From the IMG/VR virus record IMGVR_UViG_3300017751_000146, positions 1 through 28,945 of that record: a DNA stretch of 28,945 nt. One strand, 5' to 3'. This document shows, piece after piece, positions 7,825-17,546 of the stretch; position 1 is the stretch's first letter; each line of letters opens with the position of its first letter. The notes under the pieces were generated by a model, which had not been told where the DNA came from, ran no database searches, and worked only from the letters and a program-made list of their open reading frames with translations. Source of the DNA: a virus. Position numbers and translations under genes: made by a program.

Positions 7825-9222
7825 ATGGGACTAATAAATAAAACAGCAAGAGAGTATTATGAAGGTTCTGACGGTATTCAAAATAATGGAGATGAAACTT
7901 ACAGTCAAACATACAACGCTAGTACTACTAGCTACGAGTTTATTTCTTTAGAAGATGTTATTAATCAATTTATTGTAGCTTATGTTGGAGATGGTAAAAT
8001 AATACCAACAATAAGAAGGCTTGATGTATCTTTTCATGCACAAAGAGCTTTGCAAGAATTAAGTTTTGATACTTTTAAATCTTTAAAATCACAAGAACTT
8101 ACAGTTCCACCAACGCTAACACTACCTCTTCCTCAAGATTATGTTAACTACACTAAATTATCTTGGGTTGATACTGCTGGAATAAAAAGAATTATACACC
8201 CTATTTCTAAAACATCAAACCCAATTGCTTACCAACAAGACTCTGAAGGTAAGTTAAAGTTTGAGGATAATATATATATAAGAACAAATCAAGCAGGAAC
8301 TAAAATATATACAGAGTACGGTATAACATCTAGAGACAAAGACGGTAACTATATAGGTAAAACATCAAGAAAAGGAAAATTTAAATCTGAAACTCCTTTA
8401 GAAAAATATGTTAAAGAAATTAGAGTAGACGTAACAGGTGACACAAGAGTAAACCCTGGTAACGGTAATAACAACACTAACTATCTTTTTTACGGTGGAA
8501 AAGGAGCTCTTGATATGAAAATGTTATTTCATGGAACAATTGATGGTATTGAAGTTGGCCAATCAGTTTTTGGACCAGGTATACCAGCAAATACAACTGT
8601 AGCTTCTGTGTTCGAAACTACAGGTGGTAATTATAGAGGTACTTCAATAACTATGACAAACCCAAAGTACGAGGCTGATAAGTTAAAAGAAACTCCAACA
8701 GGTATAGCCGGAAGACCTACAGGTTTTATGGTAAAAAACACTCAAGTTATAATTGTAGATTTAAACAAGCAGTCTACTAGTTGGAAAAACTACAAAGCGC
8801 ATGTAGCAAATGGAACAACTGACAGCTATGAAGATTACAGTAGATTTACTGCGGAAGGCGAAAGATATGGTATAGACCCTCAGCACGCTCAGTCTAATGG
8901 CTCTTACTACATAGACTCTAACACAGGTCTTATTCATTTTAGCTCTGTAATGTCAAATAGAACTGTTGTGATAGATTATTTAAGTGATAGTCTTGGCACT
9001 GACTCTGAAATGAAAGTTCACAAACTTGCGGAAGAAGCCATGTATAAGTGTATAGCATACTCTATAATATCTACAAGAGCTAACGTTCAAGAGTATATAG
9101 TTCGTAGATTTCAAAAAGATAAGTTTGCAGCTGTTAGAAAAGCAAAACTAAGACTATCAAATTTAAAATTAGAAGAATTAACTCAAATACTTAGAGGTAA
9201 ATCTAAACAAATAAAACACTAG
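7825..9222 (+). CDS. Head-tail connector or tail tube protein 2 with beta insert
   Basis: The 465-residue protein carries, at residues about 40-115, the wording DVINQFIVAYVGDGKIIPTI followed by HAQRALQELSFDTFKSL and LPLPQDYVNYTKLSWVD. This is a helical bundle followed by strands, as in tail-tubular (T7 gp11-like) or P22 gp4-like connectors; the match is from memory. Residues about 233-275 are a beta module (VGQSVFGPGIPANTTVASVF) that recurs in phage surface proteins and looks inserted into the connector fold. The C-terminal 100 residues return to helix (EEAMYKCIAYSIISTRANVQ) and end in a basic tail. It is three bases from its neighbours on both sides, so it is probably co-translated with them. 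Alternative: a tail tube protein without connector function. Confidence 0.72.
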   Translation: MGLINKTAREYYEGSDGIQNNGDETYSQTYNASTTSYEFISLEDVINQFIVAYVGDGKIIPTIRRLDVSFHAQRALQELSFDTFKSLKSQELTVPPTLTLPLPQDYVNYTKLSWVDTAGIKRIIHPISKTSNPIAYQQDSEGKLKFEDNIYIRTNQAGTKIYTEYGITSRDKDGNYIGKTSRKGKFKSETPLEKYVKEIRVDVTGDTRVNPGNGNNNTNYLFYGGKGALDMKMLFHGTIDGIEVGQSVFGPGIPANTTVASVFETTGGNYRGTSITMTNPKYEADKLKETPTGIAGRPTGFMVKNTQVIIVDLNKQSTSWKNYKAHVANGTTDSYEDYSRFTAEGERYGIDPQHAQSNGSYYIDSNTGLIHFSSVMSNRTVVIDYLSDSLGTDSEMKVHKLAEEAMYKCIAYSIISTRANVQEYIVRRFQKDKFAAVRKAKLRLSNLKLEELTQILRGKSKQIKH

Positions 9223-9225
9223 CAT

Positions 9226-12200
9226 ATGCCAGAGATTAAACACGTTTTTAATCAAGGTAAGATGAATAAAGACCTTGACGAAAGACTAGTACCTAATGGT
9301 GAATATAGACATGCACTAAACATACAAGTGTCTTCTTCAGACGGTTCTGATGTAGGTACTGTACAGAATTTATTAGGTAACAATAAGCTTTCAAATTTTG
9401 TAGGTTTAAACTCTAAATGCGTAGGCGCTATTTCTGATGATAAAAACAATGCTTTTTACTGGTTTATTAAAAGCCAATATATAGATTCAATAGTTGAATA
9501 TAAAAACGGTATTATAACTCCTGTAATTGTAGATACTTACCAAAATGTTTTAAAATTTACAAACAATATTATAACTGGTATAAATATTATTGACAACTTA
9601 CTTTTTTGGACAGACAATTATAATGAGCCAAAAAAAATAAATATAGATATTTGTAAACAAGGTACCGATATTAATGGCTACACTCACACAAAACTAGTTG
9701 TATCTGAAAGATTAATATCTGCAAATGACTATATAGATATTAGAGAAGAGCATATAACAGTAATAAAAAAATCTCCAAAAAAACAATTAACTTTAAATAT
9801 ATCCGCAAACAATGTAGTTGAAGGTAGTGCAGATTTAGAGTTTATGGACGTTAACTCTAACCAATACGTTGAAGGAGATATGTTTCAAGTATTAGGTATG
9901 AACTTACCCGCGGGATCTAGTTTTACCGAAGGTGGTGTTGTTTTGGTTTTGGCTTCTACAAGTACTGGTAGTTTACCTGAAAACCACGACATAAGACTTG
10001 AAGTGGTAGAAAATATTAGTGGTAAACAATCAATGGGTATTGGTGGTCAAAGCTACACGTTTCCACCACATAGCTATTGGTTTAAAGTTTTATCTACAAA
10101 CCAAAACATAACAACAAATCTAAAACTTTATTATTTTCAACAAGGTGGTAATGATGAGAAATTTTTTGATGATAAATTTGTAAGATTTAGTTATAGATAT
10201 AAATATCAAGATGGTGAATATTCTTGTTACGCACCTTTTTCAGAGCTCGCTTTTGTGCCTGATCAATTTAACTACGATACTAAAAAAGCTTACAACACTG
10301 GTATGGATAACTATTTAAGTGAGTTAGTTATATCAGGCTTTGTTGAAACAGATATTTTAGAAAATGTTATTGAAGTAGAGATAGTATATAAAGAGTCTAA
10401 CTCACCTTTAGTTTATTCTGTTGATAAAATAACTAAAACAGATTTTGATAATACAGAATATATAAATGACGGAGGTGCCATTGTTACATCAAACCACTGG
10501 AACTCTAATAGATATAAAATAACTTCTGATATTATATATGCTGTTTTACCAGCAAATCAATTGGCAAGACCTTTTGATAATGTTCCTAAAAAAGCTTTAG
10601 CACAAGAAATAACTGGTAACAGATTAGTTTACGGTAACTATGAACAAAATTATAATTTACCAAAAGCTTTAATTAGTGCTTGGAATAAACCTAGGTATGA
10701 TGTAGAGTTTGAAAATTTATTACCAAAAAAATCTTTAAAATCTTCTAGACAATATCAGCTTGGTGTTACTTACTTAGACAATTATGGTAGAGAAACTTCT
10801 GTGTTTACAAATCCAAAAGCAACTTTTAAAGTACCAAAAACACAAGCCGCTTCTTATAACTCAATCGCAACTAAGTTTACAACTGAACATCCCAGCTGGG
10901 CTAAAGGATTTAAATTTTACGTAAAAGAAACTTCTGGCGAGTTTTATAACCTTGCATTAGATAGAGTTTATGAAGCTGAAGATGGTAACTTGTGGTTATC
11001 ATTTCCTTCTTCAGAAAGAAATAAAATTGATGAAGAAACTTTTTTAGTGTTAAAAAAAGCTGTAGAAGGTAGTACCGTTATTGCAGAAGAAGCCAAGTAC
11101 AAGGTTATAGCTATTGAAAATCAAGCACCAACATTTATAAAAACATTAAAAAAAGAATTACTAAGAACAAACGGTGATCCATCGAGTAGTGTTACTAATG
11201 CAGATAATGTTATTGTACCAATAGGTGAATTTTTCTTTGATCACCAAACCCCGCAAGTAAATTCTAGAGAATTTTTAATTAAAAAAGAAGCATGGTTAAC
11301 ACCTATTAACGATGTTGAATTAGTAGATTTAACTGAAATAGCAGAACCTATATCAATTACATTTGCAGACTTAGGCGCTAATAGGTTTAGTAAAGAATAT
11401 AAAATAGCTAATATAACAACGGATAAAGATGTTACAACAGCAGCATATAATGTTATTTTAGATGATGTAATAGATGAAAGTGATGGCTGGATATATCCAG
11501 ACCTTGTAGATCCTAACTCCACAACAGCCATTACTAACAACACTGGTTTTAGCACTAGCTTAGCTATAATAATACATAAGTTTGAAATTGAAAATAGACC
11601 TGAATTTGAAGGTAGATTTTTTACAAAAATATATAGCGATGAAATTGCTAGGAAGTATATATTCTTACCTTCTTTAGACGAAAAAAATTATGAAACTTTA
11701 GCTGCTTGCCAAGCTTATTATTTTTCAGATACTTCAGCCGCTAATATGAATGGTACTACTGGAACAACAAGCTTTAGAGATGATGGCACAACAGTATTCA
11801 ATGGTGATACGACATCAGAAGGAACACAATTGATACAGTATAATTCAAACACTGATAAATATAGTGTGATTGACCAACCTTTTGCCTATATTCCAACAGG
11901 TTTAAATCAATTTCCTACTAGTGACGAAACTGAGTGGCAAGCACTGTTAGATATAGATAGTGACGGTGCTTCAGATGCTAACTTTTTTATAGATCAAGTT
12001 TATTTTAGAGGTGAAGCGCCTTTGAACTTTTTTGAAGCGTCGTCAGATAGAGATAGTGGTACTTTAGATACAACTAGTGTAGAAAAACATGGCTTAAGAT
12101 TAGTTCATGGTTATCAAGGTTCAAGTCCATACGTCACAATGGATTTTGATTGGGCGCCAGCTGTAACAGACTCTTTAATTAGAAAATTTGCTTCAGAAAA

Positions 12201-14808
12201 TGGTGGGGATAATTTTAGCCAAGGTATTTATGAAGAAAACGGGCAGTGGTATATTGAACTAGCTTTTTCAACATTAAGTAGAAACGAAATTGTTAATGAT
12301 TTTATTCCAAACAGTCAAGGTGGTATGGATGAGACACAAGTTTCTTTTGAGCCTTTACTTCCTGGTGGCATACACTTGGACGGGCTTTATCAAGACGCAA
12401 TATGGCAAGTAGACGAAATACATACTAAGTTTGTTGCTAACTTAAAATCTGGTACTATATTTACTTTTGAAGGAGATGCTAACAAAGCTTTTTACAAAAT
12501 AACTGATAATCCACAAATATTTAGAAGGTATAATCACACTAGTGCTTTTGATTGGTGGTACTCGTATTGCGAGTATATAGCTACTCCAAGTAATGTTACG
12601 GGCTTAACTAGAGGGGCAGAAGCTAAAGCTCAATTTGATAAATTTATAGCTAGTGATAACAGAAGAGTTACTTATAAAATTCCAATATCTGTATTTAACA
12701 AAGAAAGAGGTGAAATAACTGGTGAAGATGTCTTAGGTGCGAGTGATTTTAGTTCAACTGGTGCCTTGCAGGGGTTATTAAGTACAGCTACAGAAAACGC
12801 TCCTGTTAGAATAACATTTTTAAAAGAAAGATTTGATTCTAGCACAAGGTTAGCTACTGACAAACCAGCTATATTTGAAACAATGCCAAAAGAAACTGCT
12901 GAGCTAGATATTTACTACGAAGCTAGTCAAGTTTTTCCTACTTCTCTTAGTGATAAAACATTAAAGACTATTGTAGAAAAAGGCATGAAAATTACTTGTG
13001 ATAGAGTTGGTGTTATTACAGAAGAAACAGAAGTGTTGTTAATAACTAACAACTCAATAAAGTTTTCTAATGCTATGACAGATGAGGTTTTACAAACTGG
13101 TGATGTGTTTACTTTTACAGGTAAAGATGGAAGTTTTGTAAAGTTAAAGTTTAGTGCATTTCTTTCGTCAACTTTTTTAACTCCAGTGGGTCAGCAAAAT
13201 GGCTTTAACGTTTCTGAATATTTAGTTTTTAGCGAAATATATAATGAGTACGGCTTGTCATGGTTTAATTGCTATTCTTTTGGTAATGGCGTTGAGTCTA
13301 ATAGAATTAGAGATGGCTTTAACCAAGTAACTATAGATAAGGGTGTTAAAGTTTCCGCGCCTGTAGAAGATGTTTATAAACAAGAAAGAAGACTAAACGG
13401 CTTAATATATTCTGGTATTTATAATTCTACATCTGGGGTTAATAATTTAAATCAATTTATACAAGCTGAAAAAATAACTAAAGATTTAAATCCTACATAT
13501 GGTAGTGTACAAAAATTATTTAGTAGAAACACAGATTTAATTGCATTTTGCGAAGATCGTGTAATTAAAATACTAGCTAACAAAGATGCTGTGTTTAATG
13601 CCGATGGCAATCCTAATTTAACAGCTACAAACAAAGTGTTAGGTCAAGCAATGCCTTTTGCAGGTGATTACGGTATATCAAAAAACCCAGAAAGCTTTGC
13701 TAAAGAAAATTATAGAGCTTATTTTTCAGACAAACAAAGAGGTGCTGTTCTTAGATTATCAATGGACGGCTTGACGCCAATATCAGAGTATGGTATGTCT
13801 GATTACTTTTCTGATAATTTAAAACTCAACAATATATTACTAGGTAGCTTTGATGGTGATAAAAACGAATACAATTTAACATTAGACTCTACTAACGTTA
13901 CCGTTTCTTTTGACGAAAAAGTTAAAGGTTGGACAAGTTTTAAGTCTTTTGTTCCTGAGCAAGGTATCAGTATGTCAAACGACTACTATACTTTTAAGAA
14001 CGCACAAGTTTATAAACACCACGTTGAACAAGATAATTCTCAAAATCCTATAGCTAGAAATAATTTTTATGGTGATCAATATATTTCTTCTGTTGAAGTT
14101 CTTTTAAATGAACAGCCTAGTATTATTAAAAAATACAAAACACTAAACTACGAAGGTACAGATTCAAAGGTTATAAAAGAAGTTACAAATGTAAATAGTG
14201 GTTACCACAACCTAGAAGACAAACCTGGTTGGTTTTCTACTTATATAGAAACAAACGAAAACAAAGGCTATGTTAGCGAGTTTATAAAAAAAGAAGGTAA
14301 GTGGTTTAATTTTATAAAAGGAAATGATTTTGCTAGTAACCAAGAAATTGATACAAAAATGTTTACGTATCAAGGGTTAGGAAGAATAGTTAGTTTAGAT
14401 ATTGATCTTAGCCTTCATCAACAATCAATAATACCACCACCACCACCACCACCACCATCACCAACTGGAACTATTGGCTGTATGGATCCAAACGCAACAA
14501 ACTACGATCCTGCAGCGACTATAAACGATATTACTTTATGTTCTTATGTTGCTCCACCACCTCCTCCTCCACCACCAGCAAGTATTCCAGGCTGTACAGA
14601 TCCAACCGCGTTAAACTATGATCCATTAGCTACTTACAATGACGGTTCTTGTACATACCCTCCACCACCACCAATATCTGGTTGTACTAATCCAGATGCA
14701 ATAAACTATGACCCTATGGCAACTATTGATGATGGTAGTTGTATATTACCAGAACTTTACATAGAAGACATTGCTGATGATGATATAACTGGTCTTCCAA
14801 ACGTTTAA
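9226..14808 (+). CDS. Large tail stabilisation (muzzle-type) protein with C-terminal GCTDP repeats
   Basis: This 1860-residue virion protein is the largest tail component in the window. It opens with KMNKDLDERLVPNGEYRHAL and then SDVGTVQNLLGN, a signature I recall from large stabilisation or muzzle proteins of crAss-like and marine phages. A second conserved-looking core at residues about 1392-1650 contains GLIYSGIYNSTSGVNNLNQF, CEDRVIKILANKDAVFNADG and ISKNPESFAKENYRAYFSDK, probably beta-propeller-like as in P22 gp10. From residue 1737 the character changes to polyproline (8, 8 and 5 prolines) alternating with three cysteine repeats at 1751-1772, 1789-1809 and 1819-1839 (GCTDPTALNYDPLATYNDGS then C). 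This tail is probably exposed and disulfide-bonded. It starts three bases after its neighbour. The muzzle role is inferred; the repeats are directly visible. Confidence 0.8.
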   Translation: MPEIKHVFNQGKMNKDLDERLVPNGEYRHALNIQVSSSDGSDVGTVQNLLGNNKLSNFVGLNSKCVGAISDDKNNAFYWFIKSQYIDSIVEYKNGIITPVIVDTYQNVLKFTNNIITGINIIDNLLFWTDNYNEPKKINIDICKQGTDINGYTHTKLVVSERLISANDYIDIREEHITVIKKSPKKQLTLNISANNVVEGSADLEFMDVNSNQYVEGDMFQVLGMNLPAGSSFTEGGVVLVLASTSTGSLPENHDIRLEVVENISGKQSMGIGGQSYTFPPHSYWFKVLSTNQNITTNLKLYYFQQGGNDEKFFDDKFVRFSYRYKYQDGEYSCYAPFSELAFVPDQFNYDTKKAYNTGMDNYLSELVISGFVETDILENVIEVEIVYKESNSPLVYSVDKITKTDFDNTEYINDGGAIVTSNHWNSNRYKITSDIIYAVLPANQLARPFDNVPKKALAQEITGNRLVYGNYEQNYNLPKALISAWNKPRYDVEFENLLPKKSLKSSRQYQLGVTYLDNYGRETSVFTNPKATFKVPKTQAASYNSIATKFTTEHPSWAKGFKFYVKETSGEFYNLALDRVYEAEDGNLWLSFPSSERNKIDEETFLVLKKAVEGSTVIAEEAKYKVIAIENQAPTFIKTLKKELLRTNGDPSSSVTNADNVIVPIGEFFFDHQTPQVNSREFLIKKEAWLTPINDVELVDLTEIAEPISITFADLGANRFSKEYKIANITTDKDVTTAAYNVILDDVIDESDGWIYPDLVDPNSTTAITNNTGFSTSLAIIIHKFEIENRPEFEGRFFTKIYSDEIARKYIFLPSLDEKNYETLAACQAYYFSDTSAANMNGTTGTTSFRDDGTTVFNGDTTSEGTQLIQYNSNTDKYSVIDQPFAYIPTGLNQFPTSDETEWQALLDIDSDGASDANFFIDQVYFRGEAPLNFFEASSDRDSGTLDTTSVEKHGLRLVHGYQGSSPYVTMDFDWAPAVTDSLIRKFASENGGDNFSQGIYEENGQWYIELAFSTLSRNEIVNDFIPNSQGGMDETQVSFEPLLPGGIHLDGLYQDAIWQVDEIHTKFVANLKSGTIFTFEGDANKAFYKITDNPQIFRRYNHTSAFDWWYSYCEYIATPSNVTGLTRGAEAKAQFDKFIASDNRRVTYKIPISVFNKERGEITGEDVLGASDFSSTGALQGLLSTATENAPVRITFLKERFDSSTRLATDKPAIFETMPKETAELDIYYEASQVFPTSLSDKTLKTIVEKGMKITCDRVGVITEETEVLLITNNSIKFSNAMTDEVLQTGDVFTFTGKDGSFVKLKFSAFLSSTFLTPVGQQNGFNVSEYLVFSEIYNEYGLSWFNCYSFGNGVESNRIRDGFNQVTIDKGVKVSAPVEDVYKQERRLNGLIYSGIYNSTSGVNNLNQFIQAEKITKDLNPTYGSVQKLFSRNTDLIAFCEDRVIKILANKDAVFNADGNPNLTATNKVLGQAMPFAGDYGISKNPESFAKENYRAYFSDKQRGAVLRLSMDGLTPISEYGMSDYFSDNLKLNNILLGSFDGDKNEYNLTLDSTNVTVSFDEKVKGWTSFKSFVPEQGISMSNDYYTFKNAQVYKHHVEQDNSQNPIARNNFYGDQYISSVEVLLNEQPSIIKKYKTLNYEGTDSKVIKEVTNVNSGYHNLEDKPGWFSTYIETNENKGYVSEFIKKEGKWFNFIKGNDFASNQEIDTKMFTYQGLGRIVSLDIDLSLHQQSIIPPPPPPPPSPTGTIGCMDPNATNYDPAATINDITLCSYVAPPPPPPPPASIPGCTDPTALNYDPLATYNDGSCTYPPPPPISGCTNPDAINYDPMATIDDGSCILPELYIEDIADDDITGLPNV
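14434..14457 (+). repeat. (CCA)8 microsatellite encoding eight prolines
   Basis: Eight perfect CCA triplets in frame give a polyproline rod before the first cysteine repeat of the 1860-residue tail protein. A second polyproline tract of eight (14554-14577) mixes CCA and CCT, and a third has five (14659-14673). Slippage would change the rod length in whole residues without breaking the frame. Confidence 0.9.
14476..14742 (+). repeat. Three tandem GC(T)DP...NYDP...DGSC cysteine repeats
   Basis: The units encode residues 1751-1772, 1789-1809 and 1819-1839 of the large tail protein, separated by polyproline linkers, with 38- and 30-residue spacing. Each starts GC and ends with Cys about 20 residues later; the first unit is degenerate (INDITLC in place of the DGSC ending). 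This repeat is common in secreted Bacteroidetes proteins. Confidence 0.9.
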
Positions 14809-14819
14809 AAATAAAATAT

Positions 14820-16232
14820 ATGCATCAAGGTCCTAATTATAATTCTAATAACTTATATAGTGTTCAAAGAATACATGATGATAATGTCAATGCAGGTAAC
14901 TTTAGCACGACGCCATCTGGTCTTAAATATTATACACTTTTAATAACTCCAAATGACTACAGTCAACTAGTGTGTTCTGGTAACTTTACAATTGATGGTC
15001 TTTCAAGTTCTTGGGTTTATAATTCTGATTACCATCCAACTGGTAGCGGTAATGCTTGTTATCCTGTAAATCCACCATGGCACGGTAGTAGCGTTGGCCA
15101 AAGTGTAAGGCATTCAACTCCACACAGTTATATATTAAAAGGAGGCGCTGGCCCTAATGTTTGTTGGGGCCCTAATAGTAATAGTGGTCAAAATTTTATT
15201 GGCAATGGTACTTATAGGTTTAACGGTCCTTTTGAGTTCGACAACTCCGCTTACTGCGATGGAGCGTTTACAAGCTCAACAGACTCGGTAACTTGGAGAA
15301 AAATAATACTAATGGATATATACGAAAACGATCAAGGTAATTTGATAAATGATTTGTATGATCCTGCAACTTACTCAGAGAATTTAGAAACTTGGCTTCA
15401 GTATATGCCAGATCCTAACAACCCAAATTTTGTCCCATTAGAACCAACTCACAATGGTTACCCAAAACATATAAAAGTTTTTGTCTTTCCAGAGTATCAC
15501 GACGAAAACCCTTTACAGGCAACAATGGAAATTGATTTAGATATAGATTATGTAACACCTGTTCAAGGTTGTACAGATTCAGGGGCTAATAACTACGACT
15601 CTCTTGCAAGCACAAACGACGGTAGTTGTACATACCCACCACCACCACTTGCATTTCCACCTATAACAGTTAGTAGTGATATTACTTCTGCTAATCATAC
15701 TTTATACTCAGCAATGCAATTTAATGGTGGATATACAAATCCAAATGCGCTAACAGTTCTTGTTTTAGAAAATATCGTTTTTGATATTCCTATGCCAACT
15801 AACGGTACGCCTCCTTACAGTGAATACAGCATAGAATTATTAAATGATACTGTAACTGTATCTGGATCACCAACTGGTTCTGGATCGATACCCTCTGAAA
15901 TAATTCAGATTAATACTTTTGCATCTACTATTAATCCAACAGATCCATTATTATATGATGATATGCACCTTATGGACTTTACAGCTCAACTTCCCCCAGG
16001 TCCTAACTTTCCAGTTGAGCTTGACCAAGTAGGTGTTGAACCTGGAGATGGCGTTAGTACTTTTAATGCAGGAAGTTTTTATATTAACAAAGTGATTTTG
16101 TCAGTGCCGGGAACTCCTTCTAGTAGTTACTCTGTGCAAAACATTACGCTGCAAGTTTCAGCTGAAGATGCTAATGGTGATGTTGTTAATAGCTCTGTTT
16201 CAGTTGACATAGCGGCTGAACTAGGTATATAA
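14820..16232 (+). CDS. Tail surface protein with one GCTDP repeat, candidate receptor-binding protein
   Basis: I do not recognise the family of this 470-residue protein. Residues 1-245 are rich in Asn, Ser, Gly, Tyr and Pro, with scattered Cys (CYPVNPPWHG, GPNVCWGPNS, DNSAYCDGAF), suggesting a folded, exposed beta domain. Residues 250-270 are a single repeat of the type found at the end of the preceding gene (GCTDSGANNYDSLASTNDGS then C), followed by YPPPP. Residues about 285-470 are a Thr/Ser/Val-rich beta domain (ILSVPGTPSSSYSVQNITLQ) that looks like an Ig-like or adhesin fold. It starts 11 bases after the 1860-residue gene, in another frame. Sharing a repeat with that protein suggests the two are functionally paired on the tail. 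Receptor binding is an inference from composition and position. Confidence 0.6.
   Translation: MHQGPNYNSNNLYSVQRIHDDNVNAGNFSTTPSGLKYYTLLITPNDYSQLVCSGNFTIDGLSSSWVYNSDYHPTGSGNACYPVNPPWHGSSVGQSVRHSTPHSYILKGGAGPNVCWGPNSNSGQNFIGNGTYRFNGPFEFDNSAYCDGAFTSSTDSVTWRKIILMDIYENDQGNLINDLYDPATYSENLETWLQYMPDPNNPNFVPLEPTHNGYPKHIKVFVFPEYHDENPLQATMEIDLDIDYVTPVQGCTDSGANNYDSLASTNDGSCTYPPPPLAFPPITVSSDITSANHTLYSAMQFNGGYTNPNALTVLVLENIVFDIPMPTNGTPPYSEYSIELLNDTVTVSGSPTGSGSIPSEIIQINTFASTINPTDPLLYDDMHLMDFTAQLPPGPNFPVELDQVGVEPGDGVSTFNAGSFYINKVILSVPGTPSSSYSVQNITLQVSAEDANGDVVNSSVSVDIAAELGI
15567..15629 (+). repeat. Fourth GCTD...NYD...DGSC repeat, in the next tail gene
   Basis: A single unit encodes residues 250-270 of the candidate receptor-binding protein and is followed by a YPPPP linker, as in the third unit upstream. 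Its presence in a different gene and frame indicates that the module was copied between, or independently joined to, two neighbouring tail genes. Confidence 0.88.
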
Positions 16233-16249
16233 TTAAACATTAAAACAAT

Positions 16250-17545
16250 ATGATAATACAAGCATTTAACATAGACATGGGTAATAAATCTAGAAATTCT
16301 GTTTCTAGAAGTTATGAAGTTGTTGGTGAGCCAGAAGCTGTTTTTCATATTATAGTTCAAAACGCAAGTGGGCACTATTACAATTTTCCAGAAAACACTA
16401 TTATAAATCAAGAAGCAGGGATTTTTGCCCCTGCAGCAGCTTTTTCTACAACTCCAAGTAATTTATTTAACCAAAAAATACCTAGTTCTGGTGTTTATAA
16501 TGGAGCTATAACTCTTCCAGTTGATAACACTGATACTCATTATATAATAACAGTTATTGCTGGTAATGAAACAACTTTTGATTTAAATGTTTTTAGCAAT
16601 GAAAAAATTTTTATTAGCGATAAAATAAACGCTTACAACGTAACTGGAGTTACTTTTTCAATAACACACTCAAATGCCGCTGTTGTAGAGCCATCTGGAA
16701 ATAATGCTCCAATAGTTTTTAAAGGCAAAAGTAGTCAAGTTGATAGATCAAATGTAAATAACGTTACAAAAATAAACTGGCCTTTCACCTTAAGCTCTAG
16801 TTCAGCTAGTATAATAAGGCAGCCTATAGTAGATGATTTTGAATTTACAACTACAAAAACAACCCGTAACATTAGAACCACTACTGGTGCAACAACATCG
16901 ATAGAGTTGGCAGATGTAACTGGTCTTAGTGTGGGAATGGATGTTAAAGATGCAGAAGATCAAAGTTTAGGTCAAATAACTAAGATTGTACTTGGGTTTA
17001 AAGATTTTCAAAACTCAACTGACGGTAATCAAATTTATAAAATACCAATAAAAATAAACGATGATGGTGATGGTGTTGTTAATAGCACTGCTGGAACAAT
17101 AGTTGTTAGCACTGCTGTCAACTGGGGCGCTAGTGGTCAGTTAACTTTTACAGGCAAAGGCTCTTCTGCTAGTAATATTTTCAACAAAACTAGATTTAAA
17201 ATAAAAAATTTTAAAATAGAAATAGACCCTGTAGTAACAACAACAGACGCGGCGGTTTCAAATAGCACAACAATACCTGTAGCAAGTACAGATGGTATAA
17301 AAGTAGCTGACACTGTTTTAATGACTGGTATAGGTGTAACATCAACTTCACCGCACGTAGACGCTGTAAGCTCTGGTGTTAATGTAACGGTTAGCTCTGC
17401 GCAAACAATTGAAGACGGACAAACAGTAACTTTTACTGGTAGTAGTAGGTCTGGTAAAATTACTGGTGAGTTAGAAGTTTTAGAATATGGTGATAGTAAT
17501 ATAACTTTAGATTTTAATTTTGATAACATTTTAAACGTAAGCTAA
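16250..17545 (+). CDS. Beta-rich tail structural protein with two small repeat modules
   Basis: This 431-residue protein is almost entirely Thr/Ser/Asn/Val-rich, as in tail fibres and other virion surface proteins. A central block (NNVTKINWPFTLSSSSASII, residues about 170-190) looks conserved. Two related modules lie at residues about 207-235 (TTGATTSIELADVTGLSVGM) and about 328-365 (VTTTDAAVSNSTTIPVASTD). Both read as 'switch on at a strand, then GMxV' repeats, a pattern common in marine phage structural proteins. No enzyme motif is seen. The stop is one base before the next gene, so the two are probably translationally coupled. A tail fibre or baseplate-like role is inferred only from composition and from lying between the tail and ejection genes. 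Confidence 0.65.
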   Translation: MIIQAFNIDMGNKSRNSVSRSYEVVGEPEAVFHIIVQNASGHYYNFPENTIINQEAGIFAPAAAFSTTPSNLFNQKIPSSGVYNGAITLPVDNTDTHYIITVIAGNETTFDLNVFSNEKIFISDKINAYNVTGVTFSITHSNAAVVEPSGNNAPIVFKGKSSQVDRSNVNNVTKINWPFTLSSSSASIIRQPIVDDFEFTTTKTTRNIRTTTGATTSIELADVTGLSVGMDVKDAEDQSLGQITKIVLGFKDFQNSTDGNQIYKIPIKINDDGDGVVNSTAGTIVVSTAVNWGASGQLTFTGKGSSASNIFNKTRFKIKNFKIEIDPVVTTTDAAVSNSTTIPVASTDGIKVADTVLMTGIGVTSTSPHVDAVSSGVNVTVSSAQTIEDGQTVTFTGSSRSGKITGELEVLEYGDSNITLDFNFDNILNVS

Positions 17546-17546
17546 C

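Noticed and set aside
11241-11555. Open frame of 104 codons on the minus strand inside the large tail gene
   Set aside because: It lies wholly within a well supported gene, has no plausible leader, and its Ser/Leu/Val-rich product is what the reverse of such codons gives.
14434-14742. CRISPR array or direct-repeat DNA element
   Set aside because: The repeats are at protein level inside one open frame, with irregular spacing and diverged DNA; no array structure.
14795-14830. Programmed frameshift joining the 1860-residue gene to the next one
   Set aside because: The sequence near GTTTAAAAATAAAA looks slippery, but the stop comes in the wrong register for the usual heptamer and the next gene has its own ATG and leader.
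17137-17529. Open frame of 130 codons on the minus strand inside the tail protein gene
   Set aside because: It is a shadow of the Thr/Ser/Val-rich + strand gene; hydrophobic and Val/Leu/Pro-rich without domain wording.
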